From the NCBI GenBank assembly GCA_964569055.1, contig CAZMSZ010000208.1, forward strand, positions 1-12,834: a DNA stretch of 12,834 nucleotides, given 5' to 3'. Positions 1-7,179 of the stretch are shown piece by piece. The DNA comes from JAWLGW01 sp964569055. Lineage in GTDB: Bacteria > Planctomycetota > J058. Position 1 is the first letter of the stretch. Every line of letters starts with the position of its first letter. A program made the translations under genes and the position numbers. Under the pieces are notes generated by a model. The model was not told the origin of the DNA and searched no databases. It saw nothing but the letters and a program-made list of their open reading frames with translations.

Positions 1-36
1 CCCGCGCGCCGGCGGCGCCTCGTCACTCGCGCTCAC
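1..36 (-). CDS. Possible start of a further gene downstream of the operon (12 codons visible)
   Basis: A GTG at 36-34 opens a frame reading MSASDEAPPARG to the window edge with no stop. It is preceded by a good Shine-Dalgarno-like GGGAGGGG five bases upstream. The start region resembles that of gene H (1608): both have a G-rich ribosome site, a short spacer, GTG and then AGC GCG, so both proteins begin MSA. No hydrophobic signal-peptide core appears in the visible residues, so it is probably not another exported amidohydrolase unless the core lies further in. The gene runs off the window and its product cannot be named. In such GC-rich DNA a chance start is quite possible. Confidence 0.35.
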   Translation of the reverse strand, partial: MSASDEAPPARG

Positions 37-77
37 GGCTTCCCCTCCCAGGGCCGCGCCCCGCGCACAGGATCACC

Positions 78-110
78 GCTGAGCCTGCCCAGCGCGAGAG
101 GCCGTCGCGC
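78..110 (-). terminator. Weak tandem hairpins downstream of the operon
   Basis: Read on the minus strand, the spacer after gene H contains GCGCGA and TCGCGC arms around a 7-base loop (110-92). This is followed at once by a 6-bp GCTGGG/CTCAGC stem with one G-U pair (93-78). There is no U-tract. These could end or slow transcription after the last operon gene, but short GC hairpins arise by chance in DNA of this composition. The rest of the spacer (37-183) shows nothing else that I recognise. Confidence 0.25.
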
Positions 111-183
111 CCGGGCCGCCGGACGTCGTACGAGCGCCCGAAGTCACCCATCGGCGAAGTGTTGCGCTATGGAGCTCCTCCGC

Positions 184-1608
184 TCAGCTCCCCTCGGGGT
201 GCGCCGGCTCCGGCCCGGGCCGGCGGGGCCACAGCTGCGGGATCTCGAGGTTCTCGCCCTGGAGGTCGCGCGGGCGAATGTGCCGCAGCAGCGTCTCCTT
301 GTCCTTGTCGTAGGCGATCCGGCCGTTGACCACGGTCCACTCGGGGAGCACGCGGTAGTCGAGCAGGTCGCCGGGGGCGATCACGAGGTCGCAGTCCTTG
401 CCGACCTCGATCGAGCCGACGCGGTGGTCGACGCCGAGGAGGCGGGCGGGCATCAGCGTGATCGACGCCAGGGCGGCCTCGGCGTCCAGGCCGCCGCGCA
501 TGGCGTAGGCGGCCTCGAGCGAGAGCGTGAACAGGTCGTGCCCGGCCAGGCCCCAGGTGCCGATCCCGGTGTTGGCGCTCATGATCGTGACCGGGACGCC
601 CGCCTCGTGGAGCCGGGCGGCGTTCTCGATCGTCCAGCCGTTGGGGCGCTCGAGGCGCGGGTCCTCGCCGTGGCGGGCGCGCGGGACGATCACCGCCGAG
701 CAGCGGGCGCGGCCCAGCAGCGAGGCCACGGTCCAGCCCTCGGTCGCGCCCAGGACCTCCACCTTGAACCCGTACTGGATCGCCAGCTCGGCCAGCTCGC
801 TCAGCTCGCGGGCGCCGTTCGCCTTGACCTGCGCCGAGAGCTCGCCGCTCAGCAGCTTGGCGAGCTGCTCGAGGTGGCCGCGCAGCGGCTTGACCTCCTC
901 GGCCTCCTCGCCGCGGGCCTTGGCCTGGGCCGCGGCCTCCTTGGCGCGCAGGTGCTTGCGCACCTGCTCGAGCTGAGCGCGCAGCTTGCGGCGCGACTCG
1001 GCGGTGCTCCAGTTGAGCGACACGAACTGGCGGCGCGCCACGACGTGGCCCTCGAGCGTGCCGTAGGTCAGCTTCACCACCTGCCCGCCGGCGCCGACGG
1101 TGGTCAGCCCGGCCGACAGGCCCAGCACGAGGTTGAGGCCGTAGACGTCGGTCGAGTCCTCGGCCGGGTTGCCGACCAGGCCGCTCGAGTCGTGGGCCAC
1201 CAGCCCCGGGTAGACGTGGAACCGGCGCGCGTCGAGCTCCTCGGCCCCGGCGGGCACGGCCACGTCGGCGCCGATCGCCACGATCTTGCCGTCGCGCGCC
1301 AGGATCGTGACGTCGCGCAGCACCGGCCCGGTGACGGTGTGGACCCAGCCGGAGTGCACCGCCAGCCAGCGGTCGTCGCCGTCGTCGTCCTCCTCCTCGG
1401 CGGCGGGCTCCTCCTCGCTCGCGGCGGGCTCGGCCTCGGCGGCCTCCTCCTCCTCGCCCTCGGGGGCGCGCTCCTCCACCGGCGGGTGCTCGTGCTCGAG
1501 GTCACCGCCGCAGCAGTCGAACGGCGCCTCGTCCACGACCTGCGCCGCCGCGGGCCCGGCGGCCAGGGCCGCCAGCAAGGCCGCCAGGCACCAGCTCCTC
1601 GCGCTCAC
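184..1608 (-). CDS. Gene H: exported amidohydrolase-like protein, probable pseudoenzyme, acidic N-terminal linker
   Basis: Last gene of the operon, 474 aa. The GTG start overlaps the stop of gene G by four bases (GTGA) and has a strong GAGGGGG five bases upstream. Residues 1-23 form a signal peptide ending AAA-Q. A Cys/His cluster follows (C32, C33, H39, H41), then a strongly acidic linker (about 43-80, Glu/Asp/Ala/Pro). The amidohydrolase-like part starts near residue 81 with 'HSGWVHTVTG'. The usual DAHxH after the PG strand is here A138-H139-D140-S141-S142, so HxH is lost. The barrel His seen as H257 in gene F is N264, and the late barrel Asp region reads SANTG. Residues about 203-257 are a charged helical insertion. 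The C-terminal 'VGSIEVGKDCDLVI' motif (397-410) shows COG1228/HutI-like ancestry. The fold assignment is firm. Loss of hydrolase activity is inferred from the missing ligands. It may act as a partner of gene F. Confidence 0.92.
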   Translation of the reverse strand: MSARSWCLAALLAALAAGPAAAQVVDEAPFDCCGGDLEHEHPPVEERAPEGEEEEAAEAEPAASEEEPAAEEEDDDGDDRWLAVHSGWVHTVTGPVLRDVTILARDGKIVAIGADVAVPAGAEELDARRFHVYPGLVAHDSSGLVGNPAEDSTDVYGLNLVLGLSAGLTTVGAGGQVVKLTYGTLEGHVVARRQFVSLNWSTAESRRKLRAQLEQVRKHLRAKEAAAQAKARGEEAEEVKPLRGHLEQLAKLLSGELSAQVKANGARELSELAELAIQYGFKVEVLGATEGWTVASLLGRARCSAVIVPRARHGEDPRLERPNGWTIENAARLHEAGVPVTIMSANTGIGTWGLAGHDLFTLSLEAAYAMRGGLDAEAALASITLMPARLLGVDHRVGSIEVGKDCDLVIAPGDLLDYRVLPEWTVVNGRIAYDKDKETLLRHIRPRDLQGENLEIPQLWPRRPGPEPAHPEGS

Positions 1609-2963
1609 GGGTTCCCCCTCTCGAAGCGCAGCTCGCCCTCGATCATGACCCGGCTGACCCGCGGGCTCGGCCCGAGCGGGTCGCCGTCGAAGAACGTGAG
1701 GTCGGCCCGCCGCCCCGGCTCGATCGCGCCCAGCTCCGCGCCCAGCCCGAGCGCCTCGGCCGCGTGCAGCGTGACCGCGGCCAGCGCGGCCGCGCGCGGC
1801 AGCCCGTCGCGCACCAGGAACGCCACCGCCTCCAGCAGCTCGGCGTGCCCCTCGGCCCCGTCGGACAGCGGCACGAACGCGATCCGCGCCCCGGCGCGCA
1901 CCAGCTCGGCGGGCAGGTTACGGCGGGTCGCGGTGTAGGGCTCCATGCTGATCCGCGGGCGCAGCACCACCAGCGGCGCCTTGGCCAGCCGCTCCAGGCC
2001 GAGGTACAGGTCGCTCTGCTCGTCGTTGTCGAGGAACAGCAGCGGCGCGAAGTGCTCGTGCCGTCCGAACCCGTCCTCGAGGTGCACGAGGTCGCTCGCC
2101 CGCCCCAGCTCCAAGAGCACGCGCCCGCGCTGCTCCTCGCCCTTCAGGATCGCCACGAACGGGCGCGCCCGCGCGGGGACCGGCGGCGGCACGAACTTGG
2201 CCGGCTCGCTCGCGGCGGGCTTGGCGGCGCCCCGCTGCTTCTTCTGGGCGAAGGCCCCCTCGCGCTTGGGCTGCTCGGTCTCCTTCTCCTGCTGCTTCTT
2301 CCGCTCGGCCTCCTGCCGCTTCTTGGCCTCGGCCGCCTTCTTCTGCTTCTCCTCCCAGTCCTTGCGCGCCTTCTCCTCGCGCTCGATCGACTGCTTCGCC
2401 TCGGCGAACGCGGCGCGCAGGGTCTGCTTGTCGGAGGGGAGCCCGCTCAGGGTGATCCGCAGGTAGCCCGCGCCCGGGACCACGATCTCGGAGAGGGGGC
2501 CGTCGAGCGGCCGGATCACGGTGGCGCGGCCCGGCACGCCGCGCCCGGCGGGCACCAGGCCCACCGCCACGAAGCCCGCCTCGAGCAGCGGCTCGAGCTC
2601 GCCGGGGCGGAAGAACAGCTCGGGGAGCACGTCGAGGTCGGCGTGGTTGCCGCTGCGGCCGTAGTTGGTGAGGCCGAACCGGCTGCGCAGGTCGATCAGC
2701 CCGGGCATGACGGTCTCGTCGGAGGCCTCGATCACGCGCGCCTGCGGGGGGATCTCGACCCGCGCCCCCACGGCCTCGATCTTGCCGCCCCGGATCACGA
2801 CCATGCCGGGGCGGAGCTCCTCGCCCGAGACGGTGATCACCGCCCCGGCGCGGATCACGACCAGGTCGTCGGCTCCCTCCTCGGCGCGGGCGGCGCCGGT
2901 GAGGAGCGTGAGGGCGAGGGCGACGGCGAGCGTCGGGGTCGCCGAGCGCAGCGGGCCAGCCAC
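1605..2963 (-). CDS. Gene G: exported amidohydrolase-like protein with Lys/Glu-rich coiled-coil insertion, probable pseudoenzyme
   Basis: 452 aa. The GTG start shares one base with the TAG stop of gene F (TAGTG). No convincing Shine-Dalgarno sits before it, so translation probably depends on reinitiation after F. A signal peptide spans about 1-27 (ARA-EE). The N-terminal beta domain reads 'VVIRAGAVITVSGEELRPG', followed by PGLID with the metal motif changed from DAHxH to D91-L92-R93-S94-R95. The catalytic Lys position is R169 and the first barrel His is G287. The late barrel segment 'IAFVPLSDG' keeps an Asp (D368) that may match the beta-8 ligand. Residues about 180-250 are an insertion very rich in Lys, Glu, Gln and Ala, strongly predicted to be helical or coiled coil. 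The C-terminus 'LGAIEPGRRADLTFFDGDPL' is typical of the family. Membership in the superfamily is clear, but catalysis is unlikely. Confidence 0.92.
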   Translation of the reverse strand: MAGPLRSATPTLAVALALTLLTGAARAEEGADDLVVIRAGAVITVSGEELRPGMVVIRGGKIEAVGARVEIPPQARVIEASDETVMPGLIDLRSRFGLTNYGRSGNHADLDVLPELFFRPGELEPLLEAGFVAVGLVPAGRGVPGRATVIRPLDGPLSEIVVPGAGYLRITLSGLPSDKQTLRAAFAEAKQSIEREEKARKDWEEKQKKAAEAKKRQEAERKKQQEKETEQPKREGAFAQKKQRGAAKPAASEPAKFVPPPVPARARPFVAILKGEEQRGRVLLELGRASDLVHLEDGFGRHEHFAPLLFLDNDEQSDLYLGLERLAKAPLVVLRPRISMEPYTATRRNLPAELVRAGARIAFVPLSDGAEGHAELLEAVAFLVRDGLPRAAALAAVTLHAAEALGLGAELGAIEPGRRADLTFFDGDPLGPSPRVSRVMIEGELRFERGNP

Positions 2964-4246
2964 TAGAACCGCCCGTCCTGCGCCACGACGTCGTAGACCA
3001 GCTCGCCGGCGACGAAGGTCTTGAGGCAGCGCGAGCGCGGGTCGAGCGGGTCGCCCGTCCACACCGCGAGGTCCGCCAGCTTGCCGGGCTCGAGCGAGCC
3101 GAGCAGGTCGCCCAGGCCCAGCGCCTCGGCCGGGATCCGCGTCAGGGCCTTGAGCGCCACGTAGGGGTCGAGCCCGAACCGCACGCCCAGGGCGGCCTGC
3201 AGGGTCAGCTCCTCCTCGGGGACGACCGGGGCGTCGGTGTTGATCCCGAGCTTGCGGATCCCCGCCTCGTAGTACTTCTGGGCCACCCCGTTGATCCGCC
3301 GCTCGGTGCGGTCGAAGAAGTACTGGCGCGGCCCGACGATCGTGTAGATCCCGCGCTCCTTGACCAGGCTGGCGGTCTTGTAGCCGTCGAACGTGGAGTG
3401 GTCGAGCACCACGCGGAGCTGGAAGCGGTCGTGGAGCATGGTGATCGTCTTGAGCACGACCTGGTACATCTGCGTGTGGACCGTGACCGGGAACCGCCGC
3501 TCGAACAGCCCGCGGAACCCCTCCCAGGTCAGGTCCCGCGCCGGCGGCGGGCCGGCCGCCTCGGCCCCCTGCTCGCGCGCGGCGGCCTCCCAGGCGCTCC
3601 AGGCCTCGTGGTAGGCCTTGGCCTTCTCGAGCGTCTGGCCCAGGTTCCAGTTCATGTAGCTGCGGCCGACGCCGAACCAGTAGCGCTCGGGGTTGCCGGC
3701 CTGCGCGATCTTGAGCGAGCCGGGGGCGCGCAGCGCCATGGCCTCGCCGGTCGGGCCCGCGGTGTGGGTCACCGTGCCGAAGCCCGCCATGTTGTTGCCG
3801 CTGCCCGGGATCAGGAGCACGGTCGTGACCCCGCCCGAGAGCGCGGCCTCGAGGTCCTCGCTCTCGGGGTCGAGGGTATCGAGCGTGCGCAGCCCGGGGT
3901 TGGTCAGCCACACCCCGTCGTTGAGGTCGGAGAGCGAGCCGGCGGTGTGGTTGTGGGCGTCGACCAGCCCCGGCACCACCCACCGGCCGCGGGCGTCGAT
4001 CACGCGCGCGCCCGCCGGGATCTCGACCTCGTCGGCGCGGCCGATCGCGGTCACGCGGCCGTCGGCGATCAGGACCACCGCGTCGTTCACGACCCGGTCC
4101 TGGGCGTCGACGGTGATCACCTTGCCCGCGCGGATCGCGGTCACCGGCGGGGTCGACCCGCCCTCGTCGGCGCGCGCCGCGTCCGCCCCCACGCCCGCGA
4201 CCAGCGTCGCCGCCAGCGCCAGCGTCCCCAGCCGAGCTCGGCTCAT
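2963..4246 (-). CDS. Gene F: exported metal-dependent amidohydrolase (COG1228/HutI-like), the only member with an intact active site
   Basis: 427 aa, close to the usual family length. The ATG overlaps the stop of gene E (ATGA) behind a strong GAGGAGGAG. The signal peptide is residues 1-26 (ARA-DE), placing it in the periplasm or outside the cell. All metal-site residues can be seen: H98 and H100 in PGLVDAHNH, K179 in 'SLKIAQAGNPER' (possible carboxylated bridging Lys), H257 in 'VTVHTQ', H283 in 'VLDHSTF' and D338 in 'GINTDAP'. The C-terminal 'LGSLEPGKLADLAVWTGDPLD' (382-402) is a textbook signature. Exported members of this superfamily hydrolyse cyclic imides, N-acyl compounds or dipeptides; some characterised Caulobacter relatives are carboxypeptidases. 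Substrate here is unknown, so I do not call it imidazolonepropionase. Its position among seven degenerate paralogues makes it the probable catalytic subunit or the least diverged ancestor. Confidence 0.94.
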   Translation of the reverse strand: MSRARLGTLALAATLVAGVGADAARADEGGSTPPVTAIRAGKVITVDAQDRVVNDAVVLIADGRVTAIGRADEVEIPAGARVIDARGRWVVPGLVDAHNHTAGSLSDLNDGVWLTNPGLRTLDTLDPESEDLEAALSGGVTTVLLIPGSGNNMAGFGTVTHTAGPTGEAMALRAPGSLKIAQAGNPERYWFGVGRSYMNWNLGQTLEKAKAYHEAWSAWEAAAREQGAEAAGPPPARDLTWEGFRGLFERRFPVTVHTQMYQVVLKTITMLHDRFQLRVVLDHSTFDGYKTASLVKERGIYTIVGPRQYFFDRTERRINGVAQKYYEAGIRKLGINTDAPVVPEEELTLQAALGVRFGLDPYVALKALTRIPAEALGLGDLLGSLEPGKLADLAVWTGDPLDPRSRCLKTFVAGELVYDVVAQDGRF

Positions 4247-7179
4247 CGCTCCTCCTCGTGACGAGGCACCACGCGGCCGCCGATCACGACCGCCTCCAGC
4301 CGGCTCGTCGCCTCGAACGGCGGGCCGCTCCACACCAGGAGGTCGCCGTCCTTGCCGACCTCGAGGCTGCCGACCCGTGCCTCGAGCCCGAGCAGCCGCG
4401 CCGCGTCGCGGGTCAGCGCCAGCAGCGCCTGCCCTTCGCCCAGGCCGCGCGCCACGGCCGCCACGGCCCGCAGCGGCAGCTCGGCCGCGCCGTCCTCGGC
4501 CTCGCTCATGAACGCCAGCGGCGCACGGCCCGCCAGCGCGACCGCCGGCGAGAGCTCCTCGCCGTCGCGCCACACCGTGGCCTCGGGGCGCAGCAGCACG
4601 CCCACGTCGGCCGCGCGCAGCTCATCCGCGACGAGGTCGGCGTCGGACAGGCCGAGGAGCACCGCGCGCACCTGCTCCTTGCGGAGCGTCTCGGTCACCT
4701 CGAGCGCCAGGCGCGGGTGGTCGACCCACACCGCGAGCACCGCCTCGCCCGCGAGCACGCGGCGCAGCGCCTCGAGCCCCGGGTCGGCCCGCGGCGGCGC
4801 CGGGCGGCCGTCCTTCCCGCGGTTGCGCTTGAGCTGCAGCTTGAGCTCGGGGACCGCCTTGGCGGTGCGGTTCGCCTCGAAGCTCAGCGTCACGGGGCCG
4901 AGGCGCACGGTCCCGCGCAGGAGGTCCTCCTCGACGTCGGCCTCGACCTGCGGCGGCCCGAACGGGGTCTGCACGTCGAGCGTCAGGGTGAGCCGGTTCC
5001 CGGCCAGCCGTCCGGTGACCGGCACCTGCTCGCCGGCGCCCCCCTCCTCGCGCGCGATCCCCCGCACCGTCTGCTTGTCCGCGTCGAGCTCGAGCAGCAG
5101 CTCGCCCTTGCGCGGGGGGAACGGCCCGCCCGAGAGCGTGAACACCCAGGTCCCCGAGATCGGGTCGGCCTCGGCCGGGACCTGCTCGACCGTGGGGCCC
5201 TCGTCCTTGCCCGAGTCCTTCGCCTCCTCGGCCTCGTCCTTCTCTTCCTCGGGCGCGGACTTCGCCTCGCCCGGGCGGCGCGTGCGCCGCGCCTTGGCCG
5301 CCTCGGCGGCCTGCTCGGCGGCCTTCTTCTCCTGCTCGGCCTGCCACTTGGCGAGGGCGGCCTCGTACTTGTCCCACTGCTTGGCGTAGGCCTTGGCCTG
5401 CGCCAGCCGCTGGCGCAGCGTGCCCGGCACCGCGAGCGGGTCGCTCCGGCGCAGGTCGAACACCACGCCCACCACCGGGTCGAGCACCAGCCCGCCGCGC
5501 AGGTCGTCGGCGAGCGAGCGGGTGGGGGCCGTCTTGAGCGCGAGCAGCGGCGAGCCCTGCCGGTGGAGGCGGTGCGGCGCGAGCACCACGGTGGTCACGC
5601 CCGCGCGCGCCACCCGCAGGAAGGAGGGCCCGGCCCGACCGAGCCCGAGCTCGAGCTCCGCGTTGCCGCGCACCACGCCGCCCTGCCCCTCCAGGCCGAG
5701 GTGGCCGTAGGCGTCAATGAACCCGGGCGTGACCACGCCCTGCGGGCCGGCGTCGATCAGGCGCGCGCCGCGCGGGTGGGGGACCGACGAGCCGACGGCC
5801 GCGATCGACCCGTCCTCGATCAGGACCTCGCCGTTCACGATCGGCGGGCCGGCGGCGGTGTGGATCGTGCCGGCCCGGACGATCACCGTCCCCTCGCGGC
5901 GAGGCGCGCGGTAGCGGGGGACCCCGTCGACCCACGTCTCGACCACCTCGCTGGCGGTCGCGAGCGGGGCGCCGGTCAACAGCACGAAGTCGGCGTCGCG
6001 CCCGGGCTCGAGGCTGCCGATCCGCTCGGCCACCCCGAGCACCTCGGCCGCCCCGCGGGTGATCGCGTGGAGGGCCGCCTCGGGCGAGAGCCCGCCGCGG
6101 GCCGCGAAGCCGGCGAGCAGGCGCAGCTCGCGCTCGGAGCCGGGGGCCGGCGCCAGCGCGAACGGGACGCCGGCCGCGGCCAGGGCGCGCGGGGTGTCGA
6201 GGCGGGGGCGGAGCCGGTCGGGGTTCTCGCCCAGGGTCGTCGGCTGGCCGCGCAGCGTCACGGGGATCTCGAAGATCACCGGGCTGCCCAGGCGGGCCAC
6301 CTCGGCGAGCGCCGCGTGGACCTCGGTCGCGCCGGCGATCACCGGGCGCAGCTCGAGCTCGGCCGCCAGCGCCACCACGCGCCGCAGGTCGCCCGCGCGC
6401 CGGGCGTCGATCCGCAGCCGCCCCGCCACGATCGCCTCGGCCAGCGCGGCGAGGTCGGGCTCGAAGGCCGGGCGCTCGCGCGCCCAGAGCCGCTCGCGCG
6501 CCTCCTCGTAGCGCAGGGCCGCCTCGATCGCGGCGCGCAGCTCGGGCACCAGACCCAGCCGCGAGGTGGGCCGCTGCGGCTCGCCCGGGGTGATCGGCAC
6601 GTCCGACGAGGAGGGGATCGGGATCTCGACCCGCGCCGGCGGGCCGAGCGCCGCGTCGCCCAGCTCGACGCACAGCGCGCCGCGCGCCACGAGCACGCGC
6701 TCCTCGGGCGCGCCCGCCAGCTTGACCACCGCGCCCTCGCCGGTGACGAGCCGGCCGCGCCCGGGGTGCACGAAGGCCGCGGTCACGCCCTGCGCCAACA
6801 GCTCGCGGTAGTCGCGGTAGGCGTCGAACCCGTCCAGGGCGCGGAACCGGGCGCTGACCGTGTCCTGCTCGCGGTCGCCCCCCTGGCCGGGCAGCGCTAG
6901 CTGGGTCAGCACCAGGCCCGGGATCGCGACCAGCTCGCGCCGATCCACGAGCGGGACCCCCACGGGCGGCTGCGCCTCGGCGCCGCTGAGGATCGCCTCG
7001 ACCTTGCCGCCGCGCACGTAGATCAGGGCGTCGTCGAGCACCTCGCGCCCGGTGTGGAGGCGGCCGACGCGCACGCACACCGCGTCGCCGCGCAGCTCGT
7101 CGGCGCGGCTGGTGGGGGCGAGGACCAGCAGCGCGAGCGCGGCCAGGGCGGCCGGCCCGCGTGAACGGAGCGCGCTCAC
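4243..7179 (-). CDS. Gene E: exported double amidohydrolase-like fusion with an inserted beta-barrel-like domain
   Basis: 978 aa, about twice the family length. The GTG start overlaps the stop of gene D (GTGA). Signal peptide about 1-27 (SRA-DE). First amidohydrolase-like unit about 28-425: after PGLV the metal motif is L91-T92-Q93-L94-A95 and the first barrel His is R260. It ends with 'IGSLEPGRDADFVLLTGAPL'. Second unit about 429-978: PGFIDAYGHLG keeps H493 but has Y491 for the first His. K549 and H821 may match further ligands, but the set is incomplete. The second unit is interrupted by an Ala/Glu/Lys-rich helical stretch (about 590-668). A roughly 105-residue module (about 671-775) follows, starting 'ISGTWVFTLSGG', with alternating beta-strand patterns and GT/G-L repeats like the small lipocalin-like beta barrels seen in some bacterial exported enzymes. 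It ends 'VGSLEVGKDGDLLVWSGPP'. The fusion is continuous, with no sign of frameshift. Both units are probably non-catalytic (inference). Confidence 0.92.
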   Translation of the reverse strand: MSALRSRGPAALAALALLVLAPTSRADELRGDAVCVRVGRLHTGREVLDDALIYVRGGKVEAILSGAEAQPPVGVPLVDRRELVAIPGLVLTQLALPGQGGDREQDTVSARFRALDGFDAYRDYRELLAQGVTAAFVHPGRGRLVTGEGAVVKLAGAPEERVLVARGALCVELGDAALGPPARVEIPIPSSSDVPITPGEPQRPTSRLGLVPELRAAIEAALRYEEARERLWARERPAFEPDLAALAEAIVAGRLRIDARRAGDLRRVVALAAELELRPVIAGATEVHAALAEVARLGSPVIFEIPVTLRGQPTTLGENPDRLRPRLDTPRALAAAGVPFALAPAPGSERELRLLAGFAARGGLSPEAALHAITRGAAEVLGVAERIGSLEPGRDADFVLLTGAPLATASEVVETWVDGVPRYRAPRREGTVIVRAGTIHTAAGPPIVNGEVLIEDGSIAAVGSSVPHPRGARLIDAGPQGVVTPGFIDAYGHLGLEGQGGVVRGNAELELGLGRAGPSFLRVARAGVTTVVLAPHRLHRQGSPLLALKTAPTRSLADDLRGGLVLDPVVGVVFDLRRSDPLAVPGTLRQRLAQAKAYAKQWDKYEAALAKWQAEQEKKAAEQAAEAAKARRTRRPGEAKSAPEEEKDEAEEAKDSGKDEGPTVEQVPAEADPISGTWVFTLSGGPFPPRKGELLLELDADKQTVRGIAREEGGAGEQVPVTGRLAGNRLTLTLDVQTPFGPPQVEADVEEDLLRGTVRLGPVTLSFEANRTAKAVPELKLQLKRNRGKDGRPAPPRADPGLEALRRVLAGEAVLAVWVDHPRLALEVTETLRKEQVRAVLLGLSDADLVADELRAADVGVLLRPEATVWRDGEELSPAVALAGRAPLAFMSEAEDGAAELPLRAVAAVARGLGEGQALLALTRDAARLLGLEARVGSLEVGKDGDLLVWSGPPFEATSRLEAVVIGGRVVPRHEEER

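Noticed and set aside
2214..2426. Lys/Glu-rich run in gene G and similar runs as DNA tandem repeats or CRISPR-like arrays
   Set aside because: The repetition is at the amino-acid level (AAG/GAG/GCC codons) with irregular spacing. There are no identical repeat-spacer units.
4258..6900. Very long plus-strand open frame (880 codons) opposite gene E, and similar ones at 169-1938, 7161-8711, 1764-2966 and 11553-12554
   Set aside because: These are mirror frames produced by G/C-ending codons of the minus-strand genes. Their products are low-complexity Arg/Ala/Gly/Leu/His strings without domains, signal peptides or operon logic.
4243..7179. Gene E as two genes joined by a sequencing error or lost stop
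   Set aside because: The linker between the units is in frame with normal codon use, there is no second signal peptide or ribosome site before the second unit, and the second unit's N-terminal beta domain follows smoothly.
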